64,000 nt of DNA from Allomuricauda sp. CP2A (GTDB lineage Bacteria > Bacteroidota > Bacteroidia > Flavobacteriales > Flavobacteriaceae), in assembly GCF_001683915.1 (NCBI RefSeq), contig NZ_LXTT01000020.1, positions 62,001-126,000 on the forward strand, in the 5' to 3' direction. This document shows, piece by piece, positions 8,547 to 17,793 of this stretch (within the stretch, counting starts at the first letter, position 1; each line of letters opens with the position of its first letter). The notes under the pieces are model-generated. The model did not search any database, had not been told where the DNA came from, and worked only from the letters and a program-made list of their open reading frames with translations. The position numbers were made by a program, and so were the translations under genes.

Positions 8547-8602
8547 CACATTCAATTTCCGATAAAAATAGGGTAATTTTAAGCAAATCTAAAAACCCTG
8601 TC

Positions 8603-9055
8603 ATGAAACCTTTTCAATACGTTTTATTATTGATTTTAACATTGGGAACGATGGTGTCCGCACATGCCCAAGAAGAAACCGAAATCATTTTCCACAAATC
8701 CCACGAAGTCAAAAAACAGGACACTCCATTCAGTGATGTGGTACAGGCCGGGAATTTGTTTTTTCTTGCGGGGCAAATAGGGATGGACCATTCCACCCGT
8801 ATTGTGGTTGAAGGGGGTATAGAGGCCGAAACCAAGCAGGCCATTAAAAATATTGAAGACGTTTTGGCCCAACACAATATGGATTTGTCCAATGTGGTAA
8901 AGTGCACCGTGATTTTGAGTGCCATGGATGATTTTGCGAGTTTTAATTCGGTTTACACCCAATATTTCACCCAAAAACCTGCCCGAACGACTTTTGCGGC
9001 CAGTGGATTGGCAAGGAATGCCAAAATTGAGATTGATGTGATAGCTGTGAGGTAA
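8603..9055 (+). CDS. Exported RidA-family protein
   Basis: The 150-residue protein has an N-terminal signal peptide ending near AHAQ, followed by a RidA/YjgF/UK114 domain (PFSDVVQAGNLFFLAGQIGMD, VVKCTVILSAMDDFASFNSVY, RTTFAASGLARNAKIEIDVIAV). The arginine equivalent to the 2-aminoacrylate-binding residue of RidA lies in the PARTTF segment, but being exported it is unlikely to act on cytosolic enamines. In-frame codons upstream of the ATG at 8603 would remove the signal peptide from the N-terminus, so this start is preferred. Confidence 0.9.
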   Translation: MKPFQYVLLLILTLGTMVSAHAQEETEIIFHKSHEVKKQDTPFSDVVQAGNLFFLAGQIGMDHSTRIVVEGGIEAETKQAIKNIEDVLAQHNMDLSNVVKCTVILSAMDDFASFNSVYTQYFTQKPARTTFAASGLARNAKIEIDVIAVR

Positions 9056-9090
9056 AGTAGTGGTGATTCTAATATTCCACCGATGCAACG

Positions 9091-9098
9091 TATCTTTG
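9091..9098 (+). promoter_or_regulatory. Bacteroidota-type -7 element directly before queE
   Basis: TATCTTTG matches the TAnnTTTG -7 consensus of Bacteroidota promoters. It ends four bases before the queE ATG, so transcription would begin at or next to the start codon, giving a leaderless or near-leaderless mRNA. No clear -33 TTTG is seen. Confidence 0.5.
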
Positions 9099-9102
9099 CA
9101 CC

Positions 9103-9735
9103 ATGGTAAAAGATAATGTGATGGATTTGGTGGACAAGGGCTTGATGCTTCCTTTAATGGAGGAGTTCTACACCATTCAGGGAGAAGGGTATCACAAAGG
9201 AACCGCGGCTTATTTTATTCGAGTGGGCGGTTGTGATGTGGGGTGCCATTGGTGCGATGTAAAGGAAAGCTGGAATGCGGAGACACATCCCCCCACAGCC
9301 ATAGACAGTATCGTTGAAAATGCAGCGAAATATTCAGATACCATTGTGATTACAGGCGGAGAACCCTTGACCTGGGATATGGGCCCTTTGACCACAGGTT
9401 TGAAGGCCAAAAACCTGCAAATCCATATTGAAACCTCGGGGGCATATCCGTTAACGGGAACTTGGGATTGGATTTGTCTTTCCCCAAAGAAAAATAAGCT
9501 TCCCGAGGAAGATATTTACCAGAAAGCCCATGAACTTAAGGTAATTGTCTTTAATAAGCATGACTTTATTTTCGCAGAGGAACAAGCGGCCAAAGTCAAC
9601 AAGGATTGCATTCTTTATCTGCAACCGGAATGGAGCGTTCGGGATAAGATGGTTCCCTTGATTGTGGACTACGTGATGAAGCATCCCAAGTGGAAAGTTT
9701 CATTGCAAACGCATAAATACTTAAATATTCCCTAA
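9103..9735 (+). CDS. queE: 7-carboxy-7-deazaguanine synthase QueE (radical SAM)
   Basis: QueE converts 6-carboxy-tetrahydropterin to 7-carboxy-7-deazaguanine in queuosine biosynthesis. The 210-residue protein carries the radical-SAM cysteines in the motif C-x3-C-x2-C (GGCDVGCHWCDVK), the substrate-binding FYTIQGEG start, the GGEP motif (ITGGEPL) and a C-terminal HKYLNIP characteristic of the family. No other que gene is adjacent, so the pathway is dispersed. The close -7 element suggests a leaderless transcript. Confidence 0.95.
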   Translation: MVKDNVMDLVDKGLMLPLMEEFYTIQGEGYHKGTAAYFIRVGGCDVGCHWCDVKESWNAETHPPTAIDSIVENAAKYSDTIVITGGEPLTWDMGPLTTGLKAKNLQIHIETSGAYPLTGTWDWICLSPKKNKLPEEDIYQKAHELKVIVFNKHDFIFAEEQAAKVNKDCILYLQPEWSVRDKMVPLIVDYVMKHPKWKVSLQTHKYLNIP

Positions 9736-9745
9736 CTTTTTAGGA

Positions 9746-10543
9746 TCATCGACCACCGTTGTCCTGAAGGTCCAAAAGGCACTCTGCATCCAAATTGGGA
9801 ATAGTGCCCAATCCTTTTGAAGCATTATTTTGCATTAGTTTCAACATGGAGCGACCAAATTGTAGTTCGGCCCGCATAAGACAACCTTCGGTTGTGCAGT
9901 GGCTTTCCGCATCTGGGTCCTCATGGTCATTTATGGCCGGAGTGCCTAAGTCTACAAGACCCAATAGATGTCCAAATTCGTGGTTTAGGGTGGCGGCTTC
10001 CACATCGGCGACAGTTACAAACGAGCTATCCCCAACCAAATCACGGATGGTGGCCTCGTAGATGACCATGGACGTATTTTGGTAGACGGCTCCCAAGGTG
10101 ACCAAGTTTTCACTTTCATCATCATTTTCAGTGGGGGCATCAGCAAAATAAATGTACATGGCGAGTGTGGTGCCATCATTATAGGCAGTTCGGTTTTCTT
10201 TTTCCAAATCCACAATTTCATTAAGGGTAAGGGTTTCTTCATTGGGTGAAGGAAGTTGTTTGTAGGTAAACATAATTTCTTCCTTAAAGGTTCTGGCCCT
10301 TATGAACTCTTCAAAGGTTGCAATGGCCTCTGCTGTGGGTTGAAAACCTGATACATAGGCAATTTCTATCACCAATTGGTCAAATTTTGTATTGGCAAGG
10401 AAGTCTTGGGCCGATTTCCCTGTACCCAAAAGATTGGCAGACTTATCTATTTTGACGTTGGTATCCGAGTCGCTAGTGGAATCTTTAGAACAGCCCAAAA
10501 AAAGGACTAGGGCAAATAGGCAATAAAGAGCTTTGTTTTTCAT
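9746..10543 (-). CDS. Zinc metalloprotease lipoprotein (metzincin-like)
   Basis: The 265-residue protein has a lipoprotein leader (LVLFLGCSKD, Cys18). Its zinc motif is HEFGHLLGLVD with His188, Glu189, His192 and Asp198 as the likely third ligand, followed by a cysteine pair and a Met-turn-like CLMRAEL. This resembles the membrane metalloproteases of Flavobacteriaceae and is close to the HExxHxxGxxD snapalysin/metzincin pattern. Activity on extracellular or periplasmic peptides is inferred. It converges on queE with an 10-bp gap. Confidence 0.85.
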   Translation of the reverse strand: MKNKALYCLFALVLFLGCSKDSTSDSDTNVKIDKSANLLGTGKSAQDFLANTKFDQLVIEIAYVSGFQPTAEAIATFEEFIRARTFKEEIMFTYKQLPSPNEETLTLNEIVDLEKENRTAYNDGTTLAMYIYFADAPTENDDESENLVTLGAVYQNTSMVIYEATIRDLVGDSSFVTVADVEAATLNHEFGHLLGLVDLGTPAINDHEDPDAESHCTTEGCLMRAELQFGRSMLKLMQNNASKGLGTIPNLDAECLLDLQDNGGR

Positions 10544-10586
10544 AATAGTTGCTATGAAATAAAACGTTCCATTTTTGAAACTAGTA

Positions 10587-11294
10587 TTATCTTTTTGTCA
10601 CTTTGGCCAAATAATCAAAATGTTCGCCGGAGAAGACAAGTTCGCAATCAAGTTCATTGTCCAAACAAGCATTTTGTAAGGTATTGAAATCGACATAAAG
10701 CCAATCAAAAGGCTCGCTTTTCTCACCTTTATACTCCATGGTAAAGGTAACTTCGCCATAATACCTTCCATTATCGGGAATCCAATAACCGCCATCCTCA
10801 TCCTGATCAAACATATAGATGATATCGCTGGAATCCAACAGAATCTGCCCATTGGGTAACAATAATGAGGCCAAATGTCGCAAAAAAGCACCCAAATTGG
10901 TCAAAGACCCCGCCAGGCCAATGCCATTCATCAATAAAAGCAAGGTATCAAATCTTCCTTTACCATAGCTTAAAATAGAAGTGTTTACTGTTGATTTTAT
11001 GCCTCTTTCCCTACATACGGAAATTGCACCGTTGGAGTTGTCCAAACCTATCACCTCATGTCCCTTGGCTTGAAGATAAAGTGTATGGTTTCCTGCTCCA
11101 CAGCCAATATCCAGCACTTTTCCATGCGCCAGCTCCAACGCTTTTTGCTCTAGTTTGGGCATTTCATCGAAATCCCGGAACAAATAGGGAAGTGGGATGA
11201 CATCCTCTTCATCCAAAGAAGAATAGGTTTTGATGTCTTCCGAATAGTTCCCATGATGATAGTCCACCAGGGCCTTGCCAAGAATATCCGCCAT
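10587..11294 (-). CDS. Class I SAM-dependent methyltransferase
   Basis: The 235-residue protein has the SAM-binding motif I KVLDIGCGAGNHTLYLQAKG near residue 60 and motif II acidic residue in GLDNSNGAI, then FDTLLLLMNGIGLAGSL and a mixed C-terminal half. The start at the ATG of 11292-11294 gives MADILGKALVDYH, a normal beginning. A longer form from 11474 would overlap the divergent gene by about 95 bases and add an improbable N-terminus. Substrate unknown. Confidence 0.88.
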   Translation of the reverse strand: MADILGKALVDYHHGNYSEDIKTYSSLDEEDVIPLPYLFRDFDEMPKLEQKALELAHGKVLDIGCGAGNHTLYLQAKGHEVIGLDNSNGAISVCRERGIKSTVNTSILSYGKGRFDTLLLLMNGIGLAGSLTNLGAFLRHLASLLLPNGQILLDSSDIIYMFDQDEDGGYWIPDNGRYYGEVTFTMEYKGEKSEPFDWLYVDFNTLQNACLDNELDCELVFSGEHFDYLAKVTKR

Positions 11295-11379
11295 GTTTTT
11301 AGCAATAATCAAACACAAAGGTGTGACTTTAATCGCAGACTTAGGTTTAATTGGAATCTCTTTTTTATGTTTGTTCCAT

Positions 11380-11874
11380 ATGGAGTCGGAATTGGAACAA
11401 TTGCCACAAAAGGCGAGGGAGAAACATGCGGAGAACAAAAAGTTCTTTGCCAAGCTCAAAAAGCGTCCGCCCAAGGATTTGGACTACACCATGCAGGAAC
11501 TGCACCTTGCCGAGTTTGAGCGAACCGATTGCCTCAGCTGTGCCAATTGCTGCAAAACCACCGGCCCCTTGTTCACCAATGCGGATATTGAGCGAATTGC
11601 CAAGCATTTTAAGATGAAACCCTCAGAATTCATAGACCGATATCTCAAGGTCGATGAGGATAACGATTATGTGCTGCAACAAGTGCCCTGTACATTTTTG
11701 GGCACTGATAATTATTGCTCCATTTACGAAGTACGGCCCAAGGCTTGCCGCGAATTTCCCCATACAGACCGGAAAAAGTTTCAGCAAATCAGTAGCCTCA
11801 CCTTAAAAAATGTAGCTATTTGCCCAGCGGCTTTCAACATTGTTGAGGAGATGAAAAAACGCATTTTTAAGTGA
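11380..11874 (+). CDS. YkgJ-family cysteine-cluster protein
   Basis: The 164-residue protein has the YkgJ/CxxCxxCC zinc or Fe-S chelating pattern: CLSCANCC followed by PCTFLGTDNYCSIYEVRPKACREFP and a later CPAAF. Such proteins are widespread but uncharacterised; metal chelation is the only safe statement. The start MESELEQLPQ leaves 85 bp to the divergent methyltransferase gene and no overlap. Confidence 0.9.
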   Translation: MESELEQLPQKAREKHAENKKFFAKLKKRPPKDLDYTMQELHLAEFERTDCLSCANCCKTTGPLFTNADIERIAKHFKMKPSEFIDRYLKVDEDNDYVLQQVPCTFLGTDNYCSIYEVRPKACREFPHTDRKKFQQISSLTLKNVAICPAAFNIVEEMKKRIFK

Positions 11875-11942
11875 TTGACGAATGATCATTATTGGGTAAA
11901 AACCTTATGTTTGTAATTTTTTTAAGAAAATCGTCTCAAATC

Positions 11943-13160
11943 ATGAAGATTAATCCTATATTTTTTATTTGTGCTCTTTTACTGTCCTTTTCCGTTCAAG
12001 CCCAGAACATAAAAGTGACACTGAACGATGGCACAGTAACAGAGGGGGAAATTGTGGAATACAGTACTTTGTCAAAAACCCCTGACCAAATTAAGGTGCT
12101 TTCCAATGGAAAAATAGAGATTTATGACCCTTCCCAGGTTTCTGGTTTTGAATTGGATGGGGACAAATACATTTCAAGAGTGGTGGACTTGAACATCAAT
12201 ACCCAAGATGCCCAGAATTTAACTGATTTCTCAGAGTTGGAATGGGTCTTAAAGCAGGTTTTTTTAAAGGTTTTGGTCGAAGGAACGGTAGGATTGTATA
12301 CCTATCATGATTCAAGATTACACTACTTTGCAACCAAGGGGAATACCATTGTTGAGTTGGTCAAGCTTAAAAGATTGAATAAATCAACTGTAAATCAGTA
12401 TGTTGGTCAATTGAATATTTTGTTCTCGGACTGTGAGACCCAACAAAAGACAGATAATATCCAATTCAACACAATAAGCTTAAGACGGGCTGTGATGGAG
12501 TATAACCAATGTGTTTCTGGGGGAAGTGAGTATGTTCAGGAAAATGATCCCGCGGATATTTCCTTTTATATTTTGGGAGGCTATACCATCACATCATATT
12601 CTATCTCCGCGGATGGGGTGTTTTCAGGTTATCAGGTTGATCCCGAATCTGATGGCAGTTTTACTTTTGGTGTAGGTTTTGACGTTAATCTTTTGCGCAA
12701 ATCCAGAAAATTACTGTTCTATAACGAAGTGCTACTGCAAAATTACAAGTTTGGTGGGTTCACAAGGAATCAAATTTCACCTGAACAATATATTGATTAT
12801 CAATTTAATGTTGATTTGGATTATTTGGAGATAACCAATGCCCTGCGATATAATTTTGGAGCAGAACCCTCCAAGGCAAACATTTTTGGAAATATTGGTA
12901 TCAATCATGGTATTCAAGTTTCCAATACAAGTTCAGAGTATTCCGTTAATGTTTTTAGGGATACAGAGACCAGAACAGAAAGAGAGCCTTTGGGCGGCGA
13001 CATTGCAAATTACCGTATATCTTTTTCAGTGGGCCTTGGTCTCCGGTATAAATTTGCAATGGCCGAAGTACGATATGGTTTTAGTCCACGGATTTCCACT
13101 GACCCCATTACCACTACGACAACGCCTCTTAACTTTTTGATGGCTTTTAAAGTCTTTTGA
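11943..13160 (+). CDS. Outer-membrane beta-barrel-like protein with signal peptide
   Basis: The 405-residue protein starts with a clear signal peptide (MKINPIFFICALLLSFSVQAQ). Residues about 22-70 contain a small SH3-like or DUF-type segment (IKVTLNDGTVTEGEIVEY). The C-terminal half has alternating beta strands (ISFYILGGYTIT, FTFGVGFDVNLL, RISFSVGLGLRYKF) and ends in Phe, the usual outer-membrane barrel pattern. No closer family is recognised. Confidence 0.7.
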   Translation: MKINPIFFICALLLSFSVQAQNIKVTLNDGTVTEGEIVEYSTLSKTPDQIKVLSNGKIEIYDPSQVSGFELDGDKYISRVVDLNINTQDAQNLTDFSELEWVLKQVFLKVLVEGTVGLYTYHDSRLHYFATKGNTIVELVKLKRLNKSTVNQYVGQLNILFSDCETQQKTDNIQFNTISLRRAVMEYNQCVSGGSEYVQENDPADISFYILGGYTITSYSISADGVFSGYQVDPESDGSFTFGVGFDVNLLRKSRKLLFYNEVLLQNYKFGGFTRNQISPEQYIDYQFNVDLDYLEITNALRYNFGAEPSKANIFGNIGINHGIQVSNTSSEYSVNVFRDTETRTEREPLGGDIANYRISFSVGLGLRYKFAMAEVRYGFSPRISTDPITTTTTPLNFLMAFKVF

Positions 13161-13237
13161 TGCATGTAAAGCAAACATTGACCTTACCTTTTTTGAATAT
13201 TTTGTTTATTTTAGGTCATCATGAACTATGGACTTGA

Positions 13238-14074
13238 ATGAACATGGAACAGCTCATTACCTACTTTGAAACCATTCCCTCCTGGCACCGAAGTCTTATT
13301 TTGGTCGGAGGAATCACCTTTTTTTGGATTCTGGAGGGGGTAATGCCACTTTTTAGTGTTCCCTATAAGAAATGGAGGCATTCCGTGCCCAACTTTTTCT
13401 TTACCCTGACCACTATCATTATTAATTTTCCGTTGGCCTTTTTGTTGTTGAAAACTTCCGATTGGGCCATGGAAAACCAATTTGGGATCATCAATTGGCT
13501 GCCCGAAATGCCTTTATGGCTTTATGTTTTGCTTGGTGTCCTATTGTTGGACCTTATTGGCGCTTACACGGCGCACTGGGTAGAGCATAAGGTAAAACCA
13601 TTGTGGATGGTACATTTGGTGCATCACTCCGATCATAATGTGGACACCACTACGGCCAACAGGCACCATCCCTTGGAAAGTCTGATTCGCTATACCTTTA
13701 CTTTGATTGGGGTGTTTCTTGTGGGGGCTCCCATTGGAATCATTATGTTGTACCAAAGTTTGTCCGTGGTACTGTCCCAATTCAACCATGCCAACATCCG
13801 ACTGCCCAAGAAAGTGGACACGGCCATAAGCTGGTTCATCGTAAGCCCGGATATGCACAAAGTGCACCATCACTATAAATTGCCCTACACGGATTCCAAC
13901 TACGGTAATATCTTTTCCATTTGGGACCGACTTTTTGGCACGTACATGACCTTGGATGTGGACAAAATTGTGTACGGCGTGGACACATTTCCCGATGAAA
14001 AGGAGAACAGCAGCATTAAAGGTCTTTTAAAACAGCCTTTTCATAAATACAGACGGCCTACCACTGAAGGTTAA
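13238..14074 (+). CDS. Sterol desaturase / fatty acid hydroxylase-family membrane enzyme
   Basis: The 278-residue protein is an integral membrane di-iron oxygenase. It has four hydrophobic segments and the family histidine clusters: HWVEH, HLVHHSDHN, NRHHP, and HKVHHHYKLP followed by NYGNIFSIWDRLFGTY. Bacterial members hydroxylate lipids such as fatty acids, sphingolipids or carotenoids; which one applies here is not evident. The gene overlaps the convergent NamZ gene by four bases. Confidence 0.92.
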   Translation: MNMEQLITYFETIPSWHRSLILVGGITFFWILEGVMPLFSVPYKKWRHSVPNFFFTLTTIIINFPLAFLLLKTSDWAMENQFGIINWLPEMPLWLYVLLGVLLLDLIGAYTAHWVEHKVKPLWMVHLVHHSDHNVDTTTANRHHPLESLIRYTFTLIGVFLVGAPIGIIMLYQSLSVVLSQFNHANIRLPKKVDTAISWFIVSPDMHKVHHHYKLPYTDSNYGNIFSIWDRLFGTYMTLDVDKIVYGVDTFPDEKENSSIKGLLKQPFHKYRRPTTEG

Positions 14075-15297
14075 TCGTAAATCAAATACTTTCCCCTGAT
14101 TTTTTTAAAGGTCTCCAGGTCCTCCTGCCACGTTGCTTTTATGGCTTCTTCAGATAGGCCTGCTTCAATCTGCTGCTGCAAAAGAGGTGTCCCCGCATGC
14201 CTGGTAAACCCACTGGTAAGGAAGAATTTGGATTTATCCACAGTATTTTGGTAAGCATCCATGACCCATTTTAGCGAAACCTCATGCATTCTTTCACTTT
14301 GTGAAAGGTCTTTCCCAAAACAGGTTTTTCCCTCCTCTTTGGGATGCTTAGACCCAAAATTGGGCTCAGGAACATAACTGAAATCGTATTTGGTGCTATC
14401 CATGAATGAGGCCCCATATCGCTGAAACTGGTATTCCGTTCCCCGGCCCGCATTTACGTTGGTGCCCTCAAAAAGTCCCAAACTAGGATAAAGCGCAATG
14501 GAAATAGCATTGGGCAGATTGGGAGAGGGTCGAATAGGAAGGTGATATTCGGAATCGTGGGTATAGTTTTCCAACTCAACCACGGTCAAATCGGCTTGGA
14601 TGCCATTTTCCAACCATCCTTCGCCGTTGAGCATTTGTGCATATTCCCCTATGGTCATCCCATAAACAAGCGGGATGGGAGTCATCCCCAAAAAACTCGC
14701 ATGCTCCCTCATCATGGTAGGGCCATCCACATAATGACCGTTGGGGTTGGGTCGGTCCAAAACAATAATGGGGATATTGTGCTCGGCACAGGCTTCCATG
14801 ACCAATTGTAAGGTAGCGATATAAGTGTAAAAACGAACCCCAACATCTTGGATGTCAAAAATGACCACATCCAGTCCATCCAATGCCTCTTGGGAAGGTT
14901 TCCGGTTTTTTCCATAAAGTGAGATAATGGGCAGTCCCGTTTTAGTGTCCACCCCATCTTTAACATGCTCTCCGGCATCTGCTTGGCCACGGAACCCATG
15001 CTCCGGGGCAAAAACTTTTTTTACATCAACATTCAAGGAAACCAAGGAATCCACCAAATGGGTATATCCATTTTCAGTGAAAATTACACTGGTTGGGTTC
15101 GCCACAATTCCCACCCTTTTTTCTTGTAGCATGGGTAGATACTTTTCGGTTCTATTGGCGGCCACCTTGATTTCTAGAATCGTGTCCTGAGAGGTTTCCA
15201 TCAATAAAGATTTGGCTTCTTTTTGTTGACCCTTGCATGAAGAAATCACCAAAACCAACAATAAAACTGTACTTTTGAATATAGATAAAATGGGCAT
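14071..15297 (-). CDS. NamZ-type exo-beta-N-acetylmuramidase (DUF1343) lipoprotein
   Basis: The 408-residue protein matches the former DUF1343 family, which includes exo-N-acetylmuramidases that cut terminal MurNAc from peptidoglycan fragments. Recognisable parts are VGIVANPTSV, FAPEHGFRGQADAG, VVIFDIQDVGVRFYTYI and VLDRPNPNGHYVDGP, with a C-terminal domain. The leader ends in VLVISSCKG, so it is lipid-anchored, consistent with peptidoglycan recycling in the periplasm. Its start codon lies only three bases from that of the divergent ABC permease. Confidence 0.92.
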   Translation of the reverse strand: MPILSIFKSTVLLLVLVISSCKGQQKEAKSLLMETSQDTILEIKVAANRTEKYLPMLQEKRVGIVANPTSVIFTENGYTHLVDSLVSLNVDVKKVFAPEHGFRGQADAGEHVKDGVDTKTGLPIISLYGKNRKPSQEALDGLDVVIFDIQDVGVRFYTYIATLQLVMEACAEHNIPIIVLDRPNPNGHYVDGPTMMREHASFLGMTPIPLVYGMTIGEYAQMLNGEGWLENGIQADLTVVELENYTHDSEYHLPIRPSPNLPNAISIALYPSLGLFEGTNVNAGRGTEYQFQRYGASFMDSTKYDFSYVPEPNFGSKHPKEEGKTCFGKDLSQSERMHEVSLKWVMDAYQNTVDKSKFFLTSGFTRHAGTPLLQQQIEAGLSEEAIKATWQEDLETFKKIRGKYLIYD

Positions 15298-15300
15298 TCG

Positions 15301-16542
15301 TTGAATTTAGAATTGTTTATTGCCAAACGCCTGATTACAGGGAAGGAGCATAAAATTAGTATTTCCGCCCCTATAATAAAAATTGCCATCGCCGCAATCG
15401 CTATTGGTGTGGTGATGATGCTCATTGCCATAGCCACAGGGGTTGGCCTTAAGCGCAAAATTCGCGAAAAAGTGTCCGCATTCAATGGGGACATCCAAAT
15501 TTCCAATTACGACAACAACACTTCCGACGTTTCCATCTTGCCCATAGCCCTGCACCAAGATTTTTACCCTGAGTTTGCCAATGTGGATGGGGTGAAGCAC
15601 GTTCAAGCGGTGGCCACCAAAGGTGGTATTATCCGTACCGAGGACACTTTTGAAGGTATTTTGGCCAAAGGCGTGGGCAACGACTACGACTGGACCGCTT
15701 TTGGGGAATATATTGTTGATGGTAGATTACCTGATTATTCCGGAAAACTCAATGAGGAAGTTTTGGTTTCCCGTATGATGGCCAATCGACTGCAATTGGG
15801 GGTGGGAGACACCTTTTTTTCCTTTTTCCTGAAGGACGGGGATGCCAATAGGCCTCCAAACACCCGAAGGTTTGATATTGTGGGTATTTACGATAGCGGT
15901 TTTGAGGAGTTTGATGCCACTTATGTTTTTGTGGATATCCGCCACATTCAACGGATGAACCAATGGGAAGAAGACCAAGTGGGCAGTTTTGAGGTTTTTT
16001 TGGACGATTTTGATCAATTGGAGGAAAAAAGTGATGAAATCTATGGAAAAACCGTTTCCAGTTTGGATACGCAGAACATCAAGACCAAATACTATCGCAT
16101 CTTTGAATGGATCGGGCTGTTCGATTTCAACATTGCCCTCATCATTGGGATCATGATCATTGTGGGGGGCATCAACATGATCACGGCCCTTTTGGTATTG
16201 ATTTTGGAACGGACCCAAATGATAGGTATTTTAAAAGCATTGGGCTCGGCCAATTGGAGCATTCGAAAGGTATTTTTGTACAATGCCGCTTATTTGATCG
16301 CCATCGGGTTACTGTGGGGCAATGCTTTGGGGTTGGGGCTTCTTTTTGTTCAGGACACATATCGAGTGTTCAAGTTTCCCAATCCAGAGGAATACTATAT
16401 TGATTACATCCCCGTGTATTTGGATGTTCCTACCGTAGTTGCCCTAAATTTAGGAGTGATGTTACTGTGTTTGTTAATGCTTCTGATTCCCTCGTACATC
16501 ATCACCAAGATAACCCCTGTAAAAGCCATCAAGTTCGAGTAA
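15301..16542 (+). CDS. LolC/LolE-like ABC transporter permease (FtsX family)
   Basis: The 413-residue protein has an N-terminal transmembrane segment (about 20-48), a large periplasmic MacB-PCD-like domain (50-255) and three C-terminal membrane segments (about 270-405), ending in TPVKAIKFE, as in LolC/LolE proteins that extract lipoproteins for outer-membrane delivery. The start is TTG at 15301 (MNLELFIAKRL): a stop codon at 15286 and no intervening ATG leave no other option. Only three bases separate it from the divergent NamZ start, so each promoter must lie inside the other gene. No ATPase is adjacent. Confidence 0.93.
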   Translation: MNLELFIAKRLITGKEHKISISAPIIKIAIAAIAIGVVMMLIAIATGVGLKRKIREKVSAFNGDIQISNYDNNTSDVSILPIALHQDFYPEFANVDGVKHVQAVATKGGIIRTEDTFEGILAKGVGNDYDWTAFGEYIVDGRLPDYSGKLNEEVLVSRMMANRLQLGVGDTFFSFFLKDGDANRPPNTRRFDIVGIYDSGFEEFDATYVFVDIRHIQRMNQWEEDQVGSFEVFLDDFDQLEEKSDEIYGKTVSSLDTQNIKTKYYRIFEWIGLFDFNIALIIGIMIIVGGINMITALLVLILERTQMIGILKALGSANWSIRKVFLYNAAYLIAIGLLWGNALGLGLLFVQDTYRVFKFPNPEEYYIDYIPVYLDVPTVVALNLGVMLLCLLMLLIPSYIITKITPVKAIKFE

Positions 16543-16626
16543 GGATGTAAAACTTGGAATAACTAAGCAAAGAGTTTAACCCATGATGGACGCAATTTAA
16601 CATCCATAAAAGTTATCTTTATAGCA

Positions 16627-17607
16627 ATGGAATATGCAAAAAACATACTCGAAACCATCGGGAACACCCCCTTGGTAAAATTGAACAAATTAACAGCGGA
16701 TTTGCCCTGTTTGGTCTTGGCCAAATACGAAACGTTCAACCCGGGAAATTCCGTAAAGGACCGTATGGCCCTCCAAATGGTTGAAGATGCAGAGGCAGCC
16801 GGAATCTTAAAACCAGGCGGAACCATCATTGAGGGAACTTCTGGAAACACAGGAATGGGTTTGGCCTTGGCTGCCGTGGTGAAAGGCTATAAAATGATCT
16901 GTGTAATTAGTGATAAACAATCCAAGGAAAAAATAGACATTCTCAAAGCCATGGGAAGTGAGGTGCATGTGTGCCCTACCGATGTGGCCCCCGATGACCC
17001 CAGAAGTTATTATTCTACGGCTAAACGCTTGTCAACCGAGATTCCCAATTCCTGGTACGTGAACCAATATGACAATCCAGGAAACACCAAAGCCCATTAT
17101 TTGAGTACCGGTCCCGAAATTTGGAAACAGACTGATGGAAAGATAACCCATTTTGTGGTGGGCGTGGGTACCGGTGGAACCATTTCGGGCGTGGGCAAGT
17201 ACCTAAAAGAGCAAAATCCCAATATCAAGGTTTGGGGAGTTGATACGTATGGTTCTGTTTTCAAAAAATATCACGAAACCGGTATTTTTGATGAAAATGA
17301 AATCTATCCCTATATCACCGAAGGGATAGGAGAGGACATCTTACCCAAGAATGTGGATTTTGGTATCATTGATGGATTTACCAAAGTGACCGATAAGGAT
17401 GCCGCCATCTACACCCGCCGTTTGGCCCGGGAAGAAGGCATGTTTTTGGGAAATTCAGCAGGGGCGGCCATTAAAGGGCTGCTGCAACTGAGGGAACATT
17501 TCACCAAAGACGATGTGGTTGTGGTGCTCTTCCATGATCACGGGAGTCGGTATGTCGGCAAAATATTCAATGATGATTGGATGCGTGAGAAAGGGTTTAT
17601 CGCATAA
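16627..17607 (+). CDS. PLP-dependent cystathionine beta-synthase / cysteine synthase-like enzyme
   Basis: The 326-residue fold-type-II PLP enzyme has the Schiff-base lysine in NPGNSVKDRMA (Lys44), the substrate loop EGTSGNTGMG, the phosphate-binding GVGTGGTISGVG, and the C-terminal GNSAGAA. The end (VVVVLFHDHGSRYVGKIFNDDWMREKGF) resembles cystathionine beta-synthase core rather than CysK or CysM. It lacks the CBS regulatory domains. Likely reaction: condensation of serine or activated serine with homocysteine or sulfide. No other sulphur genes are next to it. Confidence 0.92.
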   Translation: MEYAKNILETIGNTPLVKLNKLTADLPCLVLAKYETFNPGNSVKDRMALQMVEDAEAAGILKPGGTIIEGTSGNTGMGLALAAVVKGYKMICVISDKQSKEKIDILKAMGSEVHVCPTDVAPDDPRSYYSTAKRLSTEIPNSWYVNQYDNPGNTKAHYLSTGPEIWKQTDGKITHFVVGVGTGGTISGVGKYLKEQNPNIKVWGVDTYGSVFKKYHETGIFDENEIYPYITEGIGEDILPKNVDFGIIDGFTKVTDKDAAIYTRRLAREEGMFLGNSAGAAIKGLLQLREHFTKDDVVVVLFHDHGSRYVGKIFNDDWMREKGFIA

Positions 17608-17651
17608 AAATTGATAAATTGATTCCGAAAAAGCACTGAATGTTTGAAACC

Positions 17652-17767
17652 GTCAATTCGAGTGGTTTTTCAGAATGAAATGAGGAAAAATTTTATCGAG
17701 AATAGGTTTAAAATAATATCATAGAGTTCTCGATACAAAATTCCTCCAGAATTTCACTCGAACTGAC
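17652..17767. repeat. Imperfect inverted repeat, Flavobacteriaceae intergenic type
   Basis: Left arm 17652-17702 begins GTCAATTCGAGTGG and ends TATCGAGAA. Right arm 17727-17767 is its imperfect reverse complement (GTCAGTTCGAGTGA ... TATCGAGAA). The pair can fold into a long hairpin with a 24-bp loop and occupies most of the gap between the CBS-like and M20 genes. It shares the GTCA-n-n-TCGAG start and TCGAGA end with the inverted repeat at 61087-61160, so the two look related. Confidence 0.65.
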
Positions 17768-17793
17768 ACTTAAAATTTTAATCCACGTATTAA

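Noticed and set aside
8495-8602. N-terminal extension of the RidA protein
   Set aside because: It overlaps the divergent HerA-like gene and precedes a clean signal peptide start.
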